NCBI RefSeq assembly: GCF_030068605.1 | Contig: NZ_JASJOU010000003.1 | Span: 619,664 to 683,663 of the forward strand | Direction: 5' to 3' | DNA from: Xanthocytophaga agilis | GTDB lineage: Bacteria > Bacteroidota > Bacteroidia > Cytophagales > 172606-1 | DNA: 64,000 nt | Shown: positions 9,868-18,411 of the stretch, piece by piece | How positions within the stretch are numbered: position 1 is the stretch's first letter | How the letters are laid out: each line of letters opens with the position of its first letter | Program-made: the position numbers and the translations under genes | Notes under the pieces: generated by a model | Told to the model about the DNA's origin: nothing | What the model saw: the letters and a program-made list of their open reading frames with translations, nothing else | The model's database searches: none

Positions 9868-9928
9868 CTACTGTCCTCCAGGAGTGACTTTCCCACTACA
9901 GCGGGAAGCACATTCTGGAGAACAGTAG
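9868..9928 (+). repeat. Nested inverted repeat 3' of the DUF4132 gene
   Basis: The 14 bases at 9868-9881 pair with 9915-9928 with a single mismatch (CTACTGTcCTCCAG against CTGGAGaACAGTAG). Inside them TTTCCC (9889-9894) faces GGGAA (9903-9907). The structure begins 57 bases after the stop codon. It could end or stabilise the DUF4132 transcript; it has no T-run. Confidence 0.55.
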
Positions 9929-9949
9929 AAACGATATTTTTTCTGAAGC

Positions 9950-9987
9950 CAATAGCGTTAGGAGGATGTTTACTCCTGAAGCTATTG
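9950..9987 (+). repeat. Second hairpin, directly upstream of the next gene
   Basis: CAATAGC (9950-9956) pairs with GCTATTG (9981-9987), and inside it AGGAG (9960-9964) pairs with CTCCT (9973-9977). It follows the hairpin at 9868-9928 by 21 bases and ends 16 bases before a possible ATG at 10004. The AGGAG core resembles a sequestered ribosome site, though these organisms seldom rely on one. Confidence 0.5.
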
Positions 9988-10090
9988 TTATTCCTCCAAA
10001 GCTATGAAACATAAACTACCAGCTATAGAAAGTAAAGCAAATACCCACTACAAATCAATACTTAGTACTACACTCATAAAAAATACATCT

Positions 10091-10642
10091 ATGTCCGAAC
10101 TCAGCTCCTTGCTGGCAAAAATCAGTATCACACAGGAAAACCTGAATAAATTCCTGGCAGCCCCAGTAGCGACATTCGAAAGGCAGCCTGGCTGGAAAGA
10201 ATGGTGGGATAGCCGTGAAATGTATGGAAAATCTGAGTTTACAACTGATCTTCTGGACGCTTATAATGAAGAGAGTACCAATCAGGGAATTGTTACTGAC
10301 TGGATAGAATACAAGCCATCTATTTCCCATTCAGAATACAATCCACACACACAAACCTGGTACTTCTCTATCTTTCAATTTTCTGAAAACTATCAGGAGA
10401 TGATCCCTGTACTAGGATTTCTGCGTAACATAGAAACCTACAAGAACCTGGATGACTCTGACTTTGTCATTGTCTATCCTTTTGTCTGGGGTGATGATAC
10501 AGTACAGGCTTACATCCGGTTTAAAGACAATGAAAGCTACTTTGCAGATAAAACCGATCAGCAACACCAAAGACTAGCTTCACTCTATCTGGATAAAATC
10601 TGGAAGGACCTTGAAACCAAATACAACAATGAGCCTGATTAA
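10091..10642 (+). CDS. Hypothetical protein of the WGR/DUF4132 island
   Basis: A 183-residue protein from ATG 10091 (MSELSSLLAK); an in-frame ATG at 10004 would add 29 polar residues that do not look conserved in character. It is acidic and rich in Trp and Tyr (WKEWWDSREMYG, TWYFSIFQFSENY), with alternating strands and a helical end (LYLDKIWKDLETKY). No signal peptide or membrane segment is present, so it should be cytosolic. It lies between the DUF4132 gene and the beta-propeller gene on the same strand. No family is recognised. Confidence 0.65.
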   Translation: MSELSSLLAKISITQENLNKFLAAPVATFERQPGWKEWWDSREMYGKSEFTTDLLDAYNEESTNQGIVTDWIEYKPSISHSEYNPHTQTWYFSIFQFSENYQEMIPVLGFLRNIETYKNLDDSDFVIVYPFVWGDDTVQAYIRFKDNESYFADKTDQQHQRLASLYLDKIWKDLETKYNNEPD

Positions 10643-10786
10643 CTCAAAGCCATCTGTTATCAGAGTTATCCAGGAACAATCTTTATCTTTCCTATACATC
10701 AGCAAACCAGCTAAGGTATCACCGAAATAAAATCATCGACTTCTCCTTTCCAAATCACCTGTACAACTAACTTTTCATACACAACT

Positions 10787-12178
10787 ATGCAAACAGAATT
10801 TGCCTCTATCACAGAAGCTTCACAGCGCTGGATCAATGAAGGAAAGTCCTTTAAGGACAAGCTAAACAACTGGCTTGACGAAATCTACATTGATAAAGTA
10901 AAACCAGTCACTCCGTGTCCGGAAGATACACGGAAAGATATGACAGCCTTTGTGATGGACCAGATTTATTACCATAATGAAGATGGGGAGTTTGATAAAC
11001 TCCGTCAGTTATTTCCTCCGGACAACGATCCCATAGACTGGACTGGAATCACGGAATGTGTGTCTCAGGTGGTGGTATTACCTGATATGCGGTTGGTAGC
11101 TACTGTAGGTGATTGGTATGAACCAAGACGGGTCTATCTCATTTCCGAAAATACCTTTGAACTACAGCCTGATGTATTGATGATTGGAAAATCATTCGAT
11201 AAAAAATACATTGCCCGGGTATATGCTGACTACATTGAAGTAACTGAAGGATGGGATGGTCACAGTATTAAAACGTTTGCCTCACCCTCTACTTATGGAT
11301 TGAAGGGTCCAAAAGATGGGTTATCGAATCTCAACTTTACAGAATTTGGGATTCAGCAGATAGTAGTTTTTCCTAACGGGCAACGGGTTGCAATAGCCAC
11401 TTCCAAAGGTATTTTTGTATTGGAGGAACAAACATCACACTTCATTGAAACGGAAGAGAACTCTTCCCATACTCATAGAGAAGAATTTACATTTCGGTAT
11501 GACTACCCACATGTAGATGTTTCTCCGGATGGAAAATATATGATAACAGGTAGTCAATCCTCCCCTCATCTCTTATTCGAAGAAATCAATGGACAATGGA
11601 CAACTATCGCTACTGTAGAACCTCGTTCATCCTATCCAAATCTGGCACGTTTCAATACAACTATTGAGGAAGAGCCAGATACTGAAAACTCAGGCCCACA
11701 AGTTCTGCTGTGTTCCTGCCATATTTCAAGAAGTGCATCAATTGCGCTGCCACTTACTAATCTTACTCCCAACTTTTACGCATCTGGTTATAATGCTGAC
11801 CCTACCCTCAATTATATAGACGACCGTAAATGGGTATTCTCTGCAGGACTTTACCAGTGGGGGTATGCATTGGGCTGTAACGATGGGTATATGTGGTTCA
11901 GAGACTATTATGGTAACCTATATGGTTATTTGCATATAGGAGGAACCGTTATGGACATCGACTATTCTCCAGACAGAACCAAAATGGTAGTAGCCAGCTA
12001 TATCGGACAGATAACAGTATACGATTGCACCGAACTTTTCCAGGAAAATGAAGACCTGTTCCGGGATGAAGCCAACCGTCAGGAAAGACGTAAAGATGAC
12101 TTCGCCATTACCAACACCTGTTACAAAGACATCAAACGCTACCTATTCTGGAAAGAAAATCCACCCCTTGTCTGGTAA
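10787..12178 (+). CDS. Beta-propeller (WD40/YVTN-like) protein
   Basis: A 463-residue cytosolic protein. After a helical N-terminal region of about 90 residues it shows repeated blades of the type 'position, SPDG/PNGQ, strand': VVVLPDMRLVATVGD, IVVFPNGQRVAIATSKGI, VDVSPDGKYMITGSQ and IDYSPDRTKMVVASY. This is a propeller scaffold, normally used to bind other proteins. A C-terminal tail (QERRKDDF...WKENPPLVW) follows. It has no catalytic motif. Its place between the DUF4132 and WGR genes suggests it is a structural or sensing part of the same set; this is inference. Confidence 0.65.
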   Translation: MQTEFASITEASQRWINEGKSFKDKLNNWLDEIYIDKVKPVTPCPEDTRKDMTAFVMDQIYYHNEDGEFDKLRQLFPPDNDPIDWTGITECVSQVVVLPDMRLVATVGDWYEPRRVYLISENTFELQPDVLMIGKSFDKKYIARVYADYIEVTEGWDGHSIKTFASPSTYGLKGPKDGLSNLNFTEFGIQQIVVFPNGQRVAIATSKGIFVLEEQTSHFIETEENSSHTHREEFTFRYDYPHVDVSPDGKYMITGSQSSPHLLFEEINGQWTTIATVEPRSSYPNLARFNTTIEEEPDTENSGPQVLLCSCHISRSASIALPLTNLTPNFYASGYNADPTLNYIDDRKWVFSAGLYQWGYALGCNDGYMWFRDYYGNLYGYLHIGGTVMDIDYSPDRTKMVVASYIGQITVYDCTELFQENEDLFRDEANRQERRKDDFAITNTCYKDIKRYLFWKENPPLVW

Positions 12179-12224
12179 GATAATGATAGACATTTTGTCC
12201 TCCCTCTGGAGAGCACTCCCTTTT

Positions 12225-12337
12225 TGTCCTTCTGAAAGGAACTTGTGACAAAACCGGCGGCTTTTCCGACTGGAGAATAGTCTTTCTCTCCAAAACACAG
12301 ATCACTCTATTTGTCACAAGATTCTTTCAGAAGGACA
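12225..12337. repeat. 28-bp inverted repeat between two island genes
   Basis: Bases 12225-12252 are the reverse complement of 12310-12337 with 26 of 28 positions matching (outer end TGTCCTTCTGAAAG, inner end CTTGTGACAAA). The 57-base interior has further self-complementary pieces around CTGGAGA/TCTCTCC. The left arm is preceded by a T-run and the right arm is followed by an A-rich run, so it could act as a terminator in either direction. The rest of the gap 12179-12520 is AT-rich and holds no gene. A small miniature element is the alternative. Confidence 0.7.
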
Positions 12338-12520
12338 GGAAAGAAAAAAATCTTTGAGGGATTGTATGAAGAACAAATAAATAAACATAGAAAGTAGTAG
12401 CAATACGACAGATAAATATAACCCAACTTCTTACATTCAAACATAACAATACCATATTTTGAATAACTATGCACAACCAGATACAATAGAAATACCCCCA
12501 ATGATCTTTCAACCACCGCT

Positions 12521-13321
12521 ATGGAAAACTTTCACAAAGAACATATAGAAGCAATAAATCACTTTAAAACCGAAGCCAGAAAAGCCTTCGCTCACATCTG
12601 CCTTAACTTCGGTTTTAAAGAAACAGACTACTCACCGGAAGAATACCAGAATCCCTTCCAAATCCAGTTTGAATCTCCTCAGATCCGAATTTTAGCAGAA
12701 GGCATTCATTGGGGAATGAATGCAAATGTATGTGTAGGCAAAAACACTTCAGACACAGAGTGGTTCAACATTGAATATATCTGCAGGCTGCGTATACCCA
12801 CAGTACCTGTAACAGGAAGTCAGACTGAACAACTTTATGGGTATGCTCACTATCTGGAAAACTACGCAACCGATATCATGAATGGTGATACTGATTTTCT
12901 TGACCAGCTGGCTTTGAAACGCAAACAAGAAAAAGAAGAAGCTGAGAAAGCGCGGCAGGCGGCTATAGAACAAAAGCTAATGGAAGGATACGTACCTATT
13001 CATAACCCTTATGGGGACCCAATCCTGCGAAAACCTCGGTTAAATCTGCATTCCTATGAAATAGCCCGTTTGAAGTTTCCACAAGCCACACCTATCTATC
13101 CGGAAAGCCCTCTAGAACCGGGCTATAAAGCAATCATTGACAGATGGTTTAAAGACATTGGAGAGAATATACGCGAAACTGAACTTCTCTGCGAACTATC
13201 CACAGACAAAGTAATGATAGAAATTCGGTCGGCAACAACAGGTAAGCTTGTATGGCTACTTCCTGAAGGTACGATTGCTCAGTCAGATCAATGCATAGCA
13301 CTTATAGCAAGCGATCTCTAA
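12521..13321 (+). CDS. Hypothetical protein of the WGR/DUF4132 island
   Basis: A 266-residue cytosolic protein. The N-terminal half (about 1-125) is a mixed fold with many aromatic residues. Residues about 130-155 form a highly charged helix (KRKQEKEEAEKARQAA), suggestive of a coiled coil or linker. The C-terminal third (about 175-266) looks like a separate small domain with strands VMIEIRS and GKLVWLLPEG. No motif identifies a family. It is separated from the propeller gene by the 28-bp inverted repeat and followed by a decayed gene. Confidence 0.65.
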   Translation: MENFHKEHIEAINHFKTEARKAFAHICLNFGFKETDYSPEEYQNPFQIQFESPQIRILAEGIHWGMNANVCVGKNTSDTEWFNIEYICRLRIPTVPVTGSQTEQLYGYAHYLENYATDIMNGDTDFLDQLALKRKQEKEEAEKARQAAIEQKLMEGYVPIHNPYGDPILRKPRLNLHSYEIARLKFPQATPIYPESPLEPGYKAIIDRWFKDIGENIRETELLCELSTDKVMIEIRSATTGKLVWLLPEGTIAQSDQCIALIASDL

Positions 13322-13376
13322 AATATACAAACCCCGTCATTTATTTTTTACTATACCAATCAGTCTATATTCAACT

Positions 13377-13659
13377 ATGGCATTTACCCGGCAACAACTT
13401 GAGCAGACGGCAAATCAGGTTCATCACCAAATACAGACCTATCCCTACACAAGTGATCAAACAAAACAATACCACTATCCAGTATTGGACGAAGGGGTAT
13501 AAAGATAGTGGAGAAGCTGAATTTGGTAATCTCTATTTCCTGAAACTTTCAGGCGAATAGTATGAAGAACCTCATATACCATTAGGACAGGTCCCTCTGT
13601 ACTCAGAGGTGCTTAGTGAACTGGAGCAGATTGTACTAAAAGAAGAAGTGGCTCAATAA
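13377..13659 (+). pseudogene. Decayed small gene with DUF4132-tail similarity
   Basis: From ATG 13377 (MAFTRQQLEQTANQVHH) the frame runs to a TAA at 13500-13502. The neighbouring frame then continues the protein (KDSGEAEFGNLYFLKLSGE), meets a TAG at 13558-13560, and continues in that frame as YEEPHIPLGQVPLYSEVL... to TAA at 13657-13659. One frameshift and one stop therefore break a protein of about 94 residues. The last third matches the end of the 6820-9810 product: FG.LYF aligns with LGRLHF, and LGQVPLYSEVLSEL aligns with FGNIPGIVYSEVMADL. It looks like a free-standing relative of the DUF4132 C-terminal tail. A sequencing error is possible for one lesion but less likely for two. Confidence 0.65.
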
Positions 13660-13713
13660 AAATTCAAGTAACTCAATTTCAAATACTACACCATTCTATC
13701 CTACTAAAAAATT

Positions 13714-14799
13714 ATGCAGTCTATTTCACTTCATTATCGGGAGGGTTCTTCTGACAAAATATATCAGGTTACACTAGAACCAGATGGCACAGGCTATCTG
13801 GTTAATTTTGCCTTTGGGCGAAGAGGTACAACTCTTCAAACTGGAACTAAAACTCAGACGCCAGTAGATTTACCAGCAGCCCAGAAGATCTTTGATAAAC
13901 TGGTCAAGGAAAAGACTGCCAAAGGATACAAGGAGGTAGTTGATGCGGGTGATCTTTCAGCACCTGTAGCAGCCTACCAACGCACTGACCGTGAACAAAA
14001 TGATACAGGTATTTATTGTCAGTTACTAAACTCTATTGAGATAGAGGATGTAGACAGATATATACAAGATGACTTGTACCTGGCACAGGAAAAACACGAT
14101 GGTAAACGGTTGCTACTTGCCAAACGCAATGGAGAACTGATTGCTATTAACCGCAAAGGATTATCTGTTGGCTTTCCGGCAGTATTTCAAGGCTTGCTAT
14201 CTCACTCAACAGACTTTATTTTGGATGGAGAAGCCATTGGCGAAACGTTTTATGCCTTTGACCTGCTGGAACTAAATAATGAAGACATTCGGCCTCTGCC
14301 ACTCTCCAGCCGATTGGAGAAGCTAACAACCTTGCAGAAAGACTTGCAGGCTCCATTCCTGGTTGAAACCGCTTCTGCTCAGGATCTGGCCTCTAAGAAA
14401 AGTCTGTATGACAAACTGCATACGCAGAAAAAAGAAGGAATTATTTTCAAGCTGAAATCATCAGTCTATACTCCTGGTAGACCAGCATCCGGAGGGACGC
14501 AACTTAAGCATAAGTTTTATGCAACGGCGTCATTTGTAGTCGCAGCAGTCAATAATAAACGCAGTGTAGCTCTGGGCTTGTACAAAGAGGGTACACTGGT
14601 AAAAGCAGGAAACGTAACCATTTCGATCAACTTTGATATTCCCGAAGAAGGTGATATTGTAGAAGTACGCTATCTGTATGCATTCAAAGAGTCAGGCTCT
14701 GTGTACCAGCCCGTTTATCTGGGTAAGCGTGTTGATCTAGACTATGATGATTGTATCGTTTCTCAACTCAAGTACAAAGCAGATCAGGAAGAGGAGTAA
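13714..14799 (+). CDS. WGR domain-ATP-dependent DNA ligase fusion
   Basis: A 361-residue protein. Residues 1-about 75 are a WGR domain (LHYREGSSDKIYQV...NFAFGRRGTT...FDKLVKEKTAKGY), a nucleic-acid-binding module known from PARPs and MolR relatives. Residues about 95-265 form a nucleotidyltransferase domain of ATP-dependent ligase type: motif I at 127-132 (KHDGKR, with Lys127 the likely AMP-accepting residue), motif III at 170-185 (DGEAIGETFYAFDLL), motif IV at 241-246 (EGIIFK) and a motif V-like LKHKF at 264-268. An OB-like domain (about 270-350) follows. The housekeeping bacterial ligase uses NAD, so this is an accessory enzyme, probably for repair or end joining. It sits 54 bases after the decayed gene. 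Confidence 0.85.
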   Translation: MQSISLHYREGSSDKIYQVTLEPDGTGYLVNFAFGRRGTTLQTGTKTQTPVDLPAAQKIFDKLVKEKTAKGYKEVVDAGDLSAPVAAYQRTDREQNDTGIYCQLLNSIEIEDVDRYIQDDLYLAQEKHDGKRLLLAKRNGELIAINRKGLSVGFPAVFQGLLSHSTDFILDGEAIGETFYAFDLLELNNEDIRPLPLSSRLEKLTTLQKDLQAPFLVETASAQDLASKKSLYDKLHTQKKEGIIFKLKSSVYTPGRPASGGTQLKHKFYATASFVVAAVNNKRSVALGLYKEGTLVKAGNVTISINFDIPEEGDIVEVRYLYAFKESGSVYQPVYLGKRVDLDYDDCIVSQLKYKADQEEE

Positions 14800-14848
14800 A
14801 ATACAGAGGTCGTTTCTACTATTTCACTATCTACAAACATTTTTTAGT

Positions 14849-16435
14849 ATGATTGCTTATCTGGAATTACCAGAACACACAAAATTTTACGAGATCCGAC
14901 AAATTGCCACTATTCTTACGACTATCAGTGGTCGCATCGGAACACGGGGTCGGGCTACTGTTAAACAGTTCACTGATGAGAAAACCACATTGGCACAGTT
15001 TGAAAAAATCCGCCAGAAAAAGATAAAGGAAGGGTATGAGCTTCGGGACTTTCCATTTCCTTTCTTTGGTGCTGGGCATGGACGTTATTTTGAATGGGCA
15101 GAGATACTAGTGCGTTTTACTACTCAACCCACTTATGAACAAACAGAAAAGATCATGCAGTCGGCTCCTGCTCCAATCAAGCCTACCAGAGAAGACTTTA
15201 CTGGACGCATGTTACATGCTGCCAGTGAACAGTTTGTGAATATGTATATTCAGGCAGCATACGAAGGATCACCGTTTAAAATAGAAGACATTACTCCAGG
15301 AGAAGCAATACCTTACACAGACAAAAGTGAGCTGTATTCAGCTACACCACGCGCATTGGATGCTTTCGAACAGGACATTGAACGCTGGTTGCTCGAAATT
15401 CATCAGTTCTGTCCCATTGAGTTTGTTTTCAGAAGGGAAGACTGGGAAGCAGGTGGTTCTACCTTATCTGCCTGGCATCGGATCAGTCTGGAGTCTATTC
15501 CGGAACTGCTTGAGCAATGGGAACAAGACCCGGATACCTACACCCAATCCGAAAAAGAGAAGAATCTGTTTAAGTATGCAGTATTGGGTATTTTTAATTT
15601 TGGCAACGTAGAGCCTGATACTCCTTCTGAAAAGCTGGGTGACTATATCTTTCCTGATGTAAAATTGAAGCGGTTATTTGCCAATGAAGACCTTTCAGAA
15701 GCAATTGCCTATTATCAGCAGCATAAAGAAAATGAAGGTATACTTAAGGCTTGCAAGGAGGTACTGGAAAATCTGATTGAGGAAAAGAATTACGCAAAAG
15801 TCAATCAACTAGCCGAACAGGTCTTGGATACGATCATGGAAGATTATCACTTTATCACATCCAAGGTTGGAAAGATTTTATATGCTGCACTGAAAGTAAA
15901 TAATCAAGGATTGATTGACCATCTGATACAGCGACTCTCCAATCAGCAATCGGCCGAATTATCTGCTGGTTTCCATACTTTTAGTGGCGACTGTATATCC
16001 TGTGACGTGATGAATAATATTGGTGGATTTGCATTTTCCTTACAAAGAAAGCCAACGTATAGAGAGTCACAACGTATGTATGAGATTGCTCTGGACATCC
16101 AGCCTCCTCAACCGTGCACCAATCGTCTGGAAATGTTCTGTAATGCCTTATGGGTATTGCAAAACGACAATACGGGCTTGCCTGTTAACCATGAGTTAAA
16201 TGAGAAGTTTCTAGCCAAATGTTTGCCATATGGCCCTAACAATCCAGCTATCTTTTTTAATGCAGCCTGCCTGTATGTAGAGATGAATCAACTGGATAAA
16301 GCAACAGAGTGTGTACAACATGCCATTGATCACCTGTATAACAACATCAAAAGCATGAAAAACCAGATACAGACACTTGCCATGTTTGCGGAGTTTCGCG
16401 CCTATCCCCCATTGAAAGCGATATTGAAGATATAA
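14849..16435 (+). CDS. WGR-like domain protein with helical-repeat C-terminus
   Basis: Translated from ATG 14849 (MIAYLELPEHTKFYEI) this is 528 residues; the open frame extends 35 codons upstream into the ligase gene but that part has no coding character. Residues 1-about 65 form a WGR-like domain with GRIGTRG at 28-34, where the usual Trp is replaced by Ser. Residues about 75-290 are of unknown fold. Residues about 300-528 are helical repeats with TPR character (NPAIFFNAACLYVEMNQLDKATECVQHAI). It starts 49 bases after the ligase stop, so the two are likely one transcript and may act together, one binding nucleic acid and partners, the other sealing ends. Confidence 0.75.
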   Translation: MIAYLELPEHTKFYEIRQIATILTTISGRIGTRGRATVKQFTDEKTTLAQFEKIRQKKIKEGYELRDFPFPFFGAGHGRYFEWAEILVRFTTQPTYEQTEKIMQSAPAPIKPTREDFTGRMLHAASEQFVNMYIQAAYEGSPFKIEDITPGEAIPYTDKSELYSATPRALDAFEQDIERWLLEIHQFCPIEFVFRREDWEAGGSTLSAWHRISLESIPELLEQWEQDPDTYTQSEKEKNLFKYAVLGIFNFGNVEPDTPSEKLGDYIFPDVKLKRLFANEDLSEAIAYYQQHKENEGILKACKEVLENLIEEKNYAKVNQLAEQVLDTIMEDYHFITSKVGKILYAALKVNNQGLIDHLIQRLSNQQSAELSAGFHTFSGDCISCDVMNNIGGFAFSLQRKPTYRESQRMYEIALDIQPPQPCTNRLEMFCNALWVLQNDNTGLPVNHELNEKFLAKCLPYGPNNPAIFFNAACLYVEMNQLDKATECVQHAIDHLYNNIKSMKNQIQTLAMFAEFRAYPPLKAILKI

Positions 16436-16601
16436 GTGCTTTGCTTGCAGATAAAACCAACTAGTATCCAACTGATACTCCTTTACTCCAGAAGATAAAA
16501 AGAAATGCAGGTATTTTACAACACCTGGAAGGCCATTGTGAGTTACTTGTTTTACCAGACTGGAAAATACTATTCGATAAAAGAAAGAGTTATTTAATCC
16601 T

Positions 16602-17147
16602 ATGCAAATACAGGAAACACCCGAATACCAACTCATTAAAACTATATATGGAGACCGAAAAGCAACCAGAAGTCAGGTACCGTTACTAAATCACATTGAC
16701 GAAGGTATACAGATTCTGGTATGGGAACAGGCGGAGTTAACTATTCAGCGTGCGTATTGTCTGCATCCGATATTTCAGGGAGATGACTCACTACTGGAAA
16801 ACTATAAAAACGTTTCGTTAGACAATCTGGAAAACAGAGCTATTCTGCTGGTAATGGAATACTGAAATATTGCCAATCAATACCTTTCTACCCACATTAT
16901 TACCTAGTTGGAAGAGATCAGACTCAGCCCGCTGAATGAAGTGAATCAGATGCTGATAGCTGATAAAATACAGAATCGAAAAGATTTTGAACGCTATCAT
17001 CAACAATCCCATGCACGATCTGAGGAGTTAACAATTTACTTTGCTAACTGGCTAAAGCGACTTGGAATAAGCGAAGAAAAATACCAGCACTATTGTCACC
17101 AGCTTCCAGGCTGTATGCAAGCTGGTCATACAGATCTACCGGTATAG
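16602..17147 (+). pseudogene. Decayed gene with two in-frame stops (HD-domain-like)
   Basis: Two open stretches, 16602-16865 and 16908-17147, are in the same frame. They are joined by readable codons (NIANQYLSTHIIT) between TGA at 16863-16865 and TAG at 16905-16907. Reading through gives one protein of about 180 residues with AT(R)SQVPLLNHIDEG, YCLHPIFQGDD, MEY.NIANQYL and LIADKIQNRKDF. The spaced His/Asp pattern (NHIDEG, CLHP..QGDD) recalls HD-type phosphohydrolase-like proteins; I am not sure of this. Both stops fall within 45 bases. It lies at the end of the WGR/DUF4132 island. Recoding is an alternative explanation but I see no signal for it. Confidence 0.65.
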
Positions 17148-17217
17148 TTACCAGCAGAAACATGCCCATCTATACAATCAGAATACAATCCATAATCTAT
17201 TGAAAAGTACCATAGTA

Positions 17218-18087
17218 TTAGTAGAAGCCCTGATTACCTTTTACTGTTTTTTTCACTTCCAGTTGTAATATGGTGAAAGCATACTTTAAGGCACTTGCCA
17301 GAGTAGCTTTAGTTATGATATGTGAAAAATCAATGCCCAACTGTACTACAGTCTGGGCTATTTCAGGCCGAATGCCACTAATGATGCATTCGGTCCCCAT
17401 CAGGCGTGTTGCACTGACAGTTTTCATCAGATGGTGTGCTACCAGAGAGTCTACAGACGGGACACCGGATATATCCAGAATAGTTATAGTACTACCTGTG
17501 GCTAAAATCTGCTCCAGCAGACTTTCCATCACTATCTGTGTCCGGGAACTGTCCAGGGTGCCAATGATGGGCAAAGCCAGAATCCCATCCCAAACTTTGA
17601 TAACAGGAGTAGATATTTCCGTCATTTCATCCGCTTGGCGCAGAATCACTTCTTCCCGTCCCTTGATGAAAGTTTCGAAGGTGCTAATCCCAAAAGAATC
17701 AATGAGTTTACTTAGTTTCAGGCTATATTCATACAAAGCAGTCGGATCTTCACTGATTTCCTGTTGCAATGTCTGTAGTATAGAATCTTTCAGGCTAAAG
17801 ATATAGACGCCTGTCTCTCTGGGTGAAAATCCTTGCAGAGCACGTGAATAGGAAATATCTGCAAGCAACTCTAAGACTGGGTTGAACACAGGTGACTCCA
17901 GGTCAGTAAGACTCTGATCGGAAATCGTTTTGCCTAATAACTCTACCAGTTCTACAGATTGGTTTCTCAGTTCTTCATTGTTTATCAGATCTTCCCGCAA
18001 GCCTTCGTCTGTTAGTTGAGCATTCATCCATTGCTCGAGGATTTGTTTCTTTTTTTTCTGGAAGAATCTGGAAATATCCAATTTCAT
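17218..18087 (-). CDS. RsbR-like stressosome protein (RsbRD + STAS)
   Basis: A 289-residue cytosolic protein. Residues about 12-150 form an all-helical N-terminal domain of RsbRD type, the sensor half. Residues about 160-275 form a STAS domain with the strongly conserved core ILDISGVPSVDSLVAHH and GIRPEIAQTVVQLGI. In RsbR proteins this region carries the residues phosphorylated by the RsbT kinase; here the candidates are Ser207 and Ser214. Stressosomes normally need RsbS and RsbT, and neither is encoded nearby. It is transcribed in the same direction as, and 324 bases downstream of, three tandem family A genes. Confidence 0.88.
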   Translation of the reverse strand: MKLDISRFFQKKKKQILEQWMNAQLTDEGLREDLINNEELRNQSVELVELLGKTISDQSLTDLESPVFNPVLELLADISYSRALQGFSPRETGVYIFSLKDSILQTLQQEISEDPTALYEYSLKLSKLIDSFGISTFETFIKGREEVILRQADEMTEISTPVIKVWDGILALPIIGTLDSSRTQIVMESLLEQILATGSTITILDISGVPSVDSLVAHHLMKTVSATRLMGTECIISGIRPEIAQTVVQLGIDFSHIITKATLASALKYAFTILQLEVKKTVKGNQGFY

Positions 18088-18411
18088 GTAAATGGGTATA
18101 AAGTTAAATGGATCAGAAGGCTATAAACGTACTGAAAAAAAACAGCTATCACTAATTAAATAAAAATTAAGCGCAGTAACAGGAATATAGCAGGTGCCAA
18201 AGTCGAAAAATCGCTGTATTTTACGACATGTTCCCACACGCAGATTTCTTACAGCATTAACCCAATACGATGGCTACACCAGAGGAACTGGCGAAGGTGT
18301 TGACAGATTTGCCCGGAGTCAGATGGTATATTTTACATCAGACACATACAGTCATTCTTTTCGTAACATTCCCAAACGTACAGGGTTTAGACTCATACAA
18401 ACCTATAGGTT
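18088..18411. other. Gap with a possible short + strand gene fragment
   Basis: A + frame from ATG 18270 (MATPEELAKVLTDLPGVRW...) has normal codon use for about 60 residues, then runs antisense through the family A gene that ends at 18412. It may be the 5' remnant of a gene cut off when the family A array was placed here. The evidence is weak and I do not call it a gene. Confidence 0.3.
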
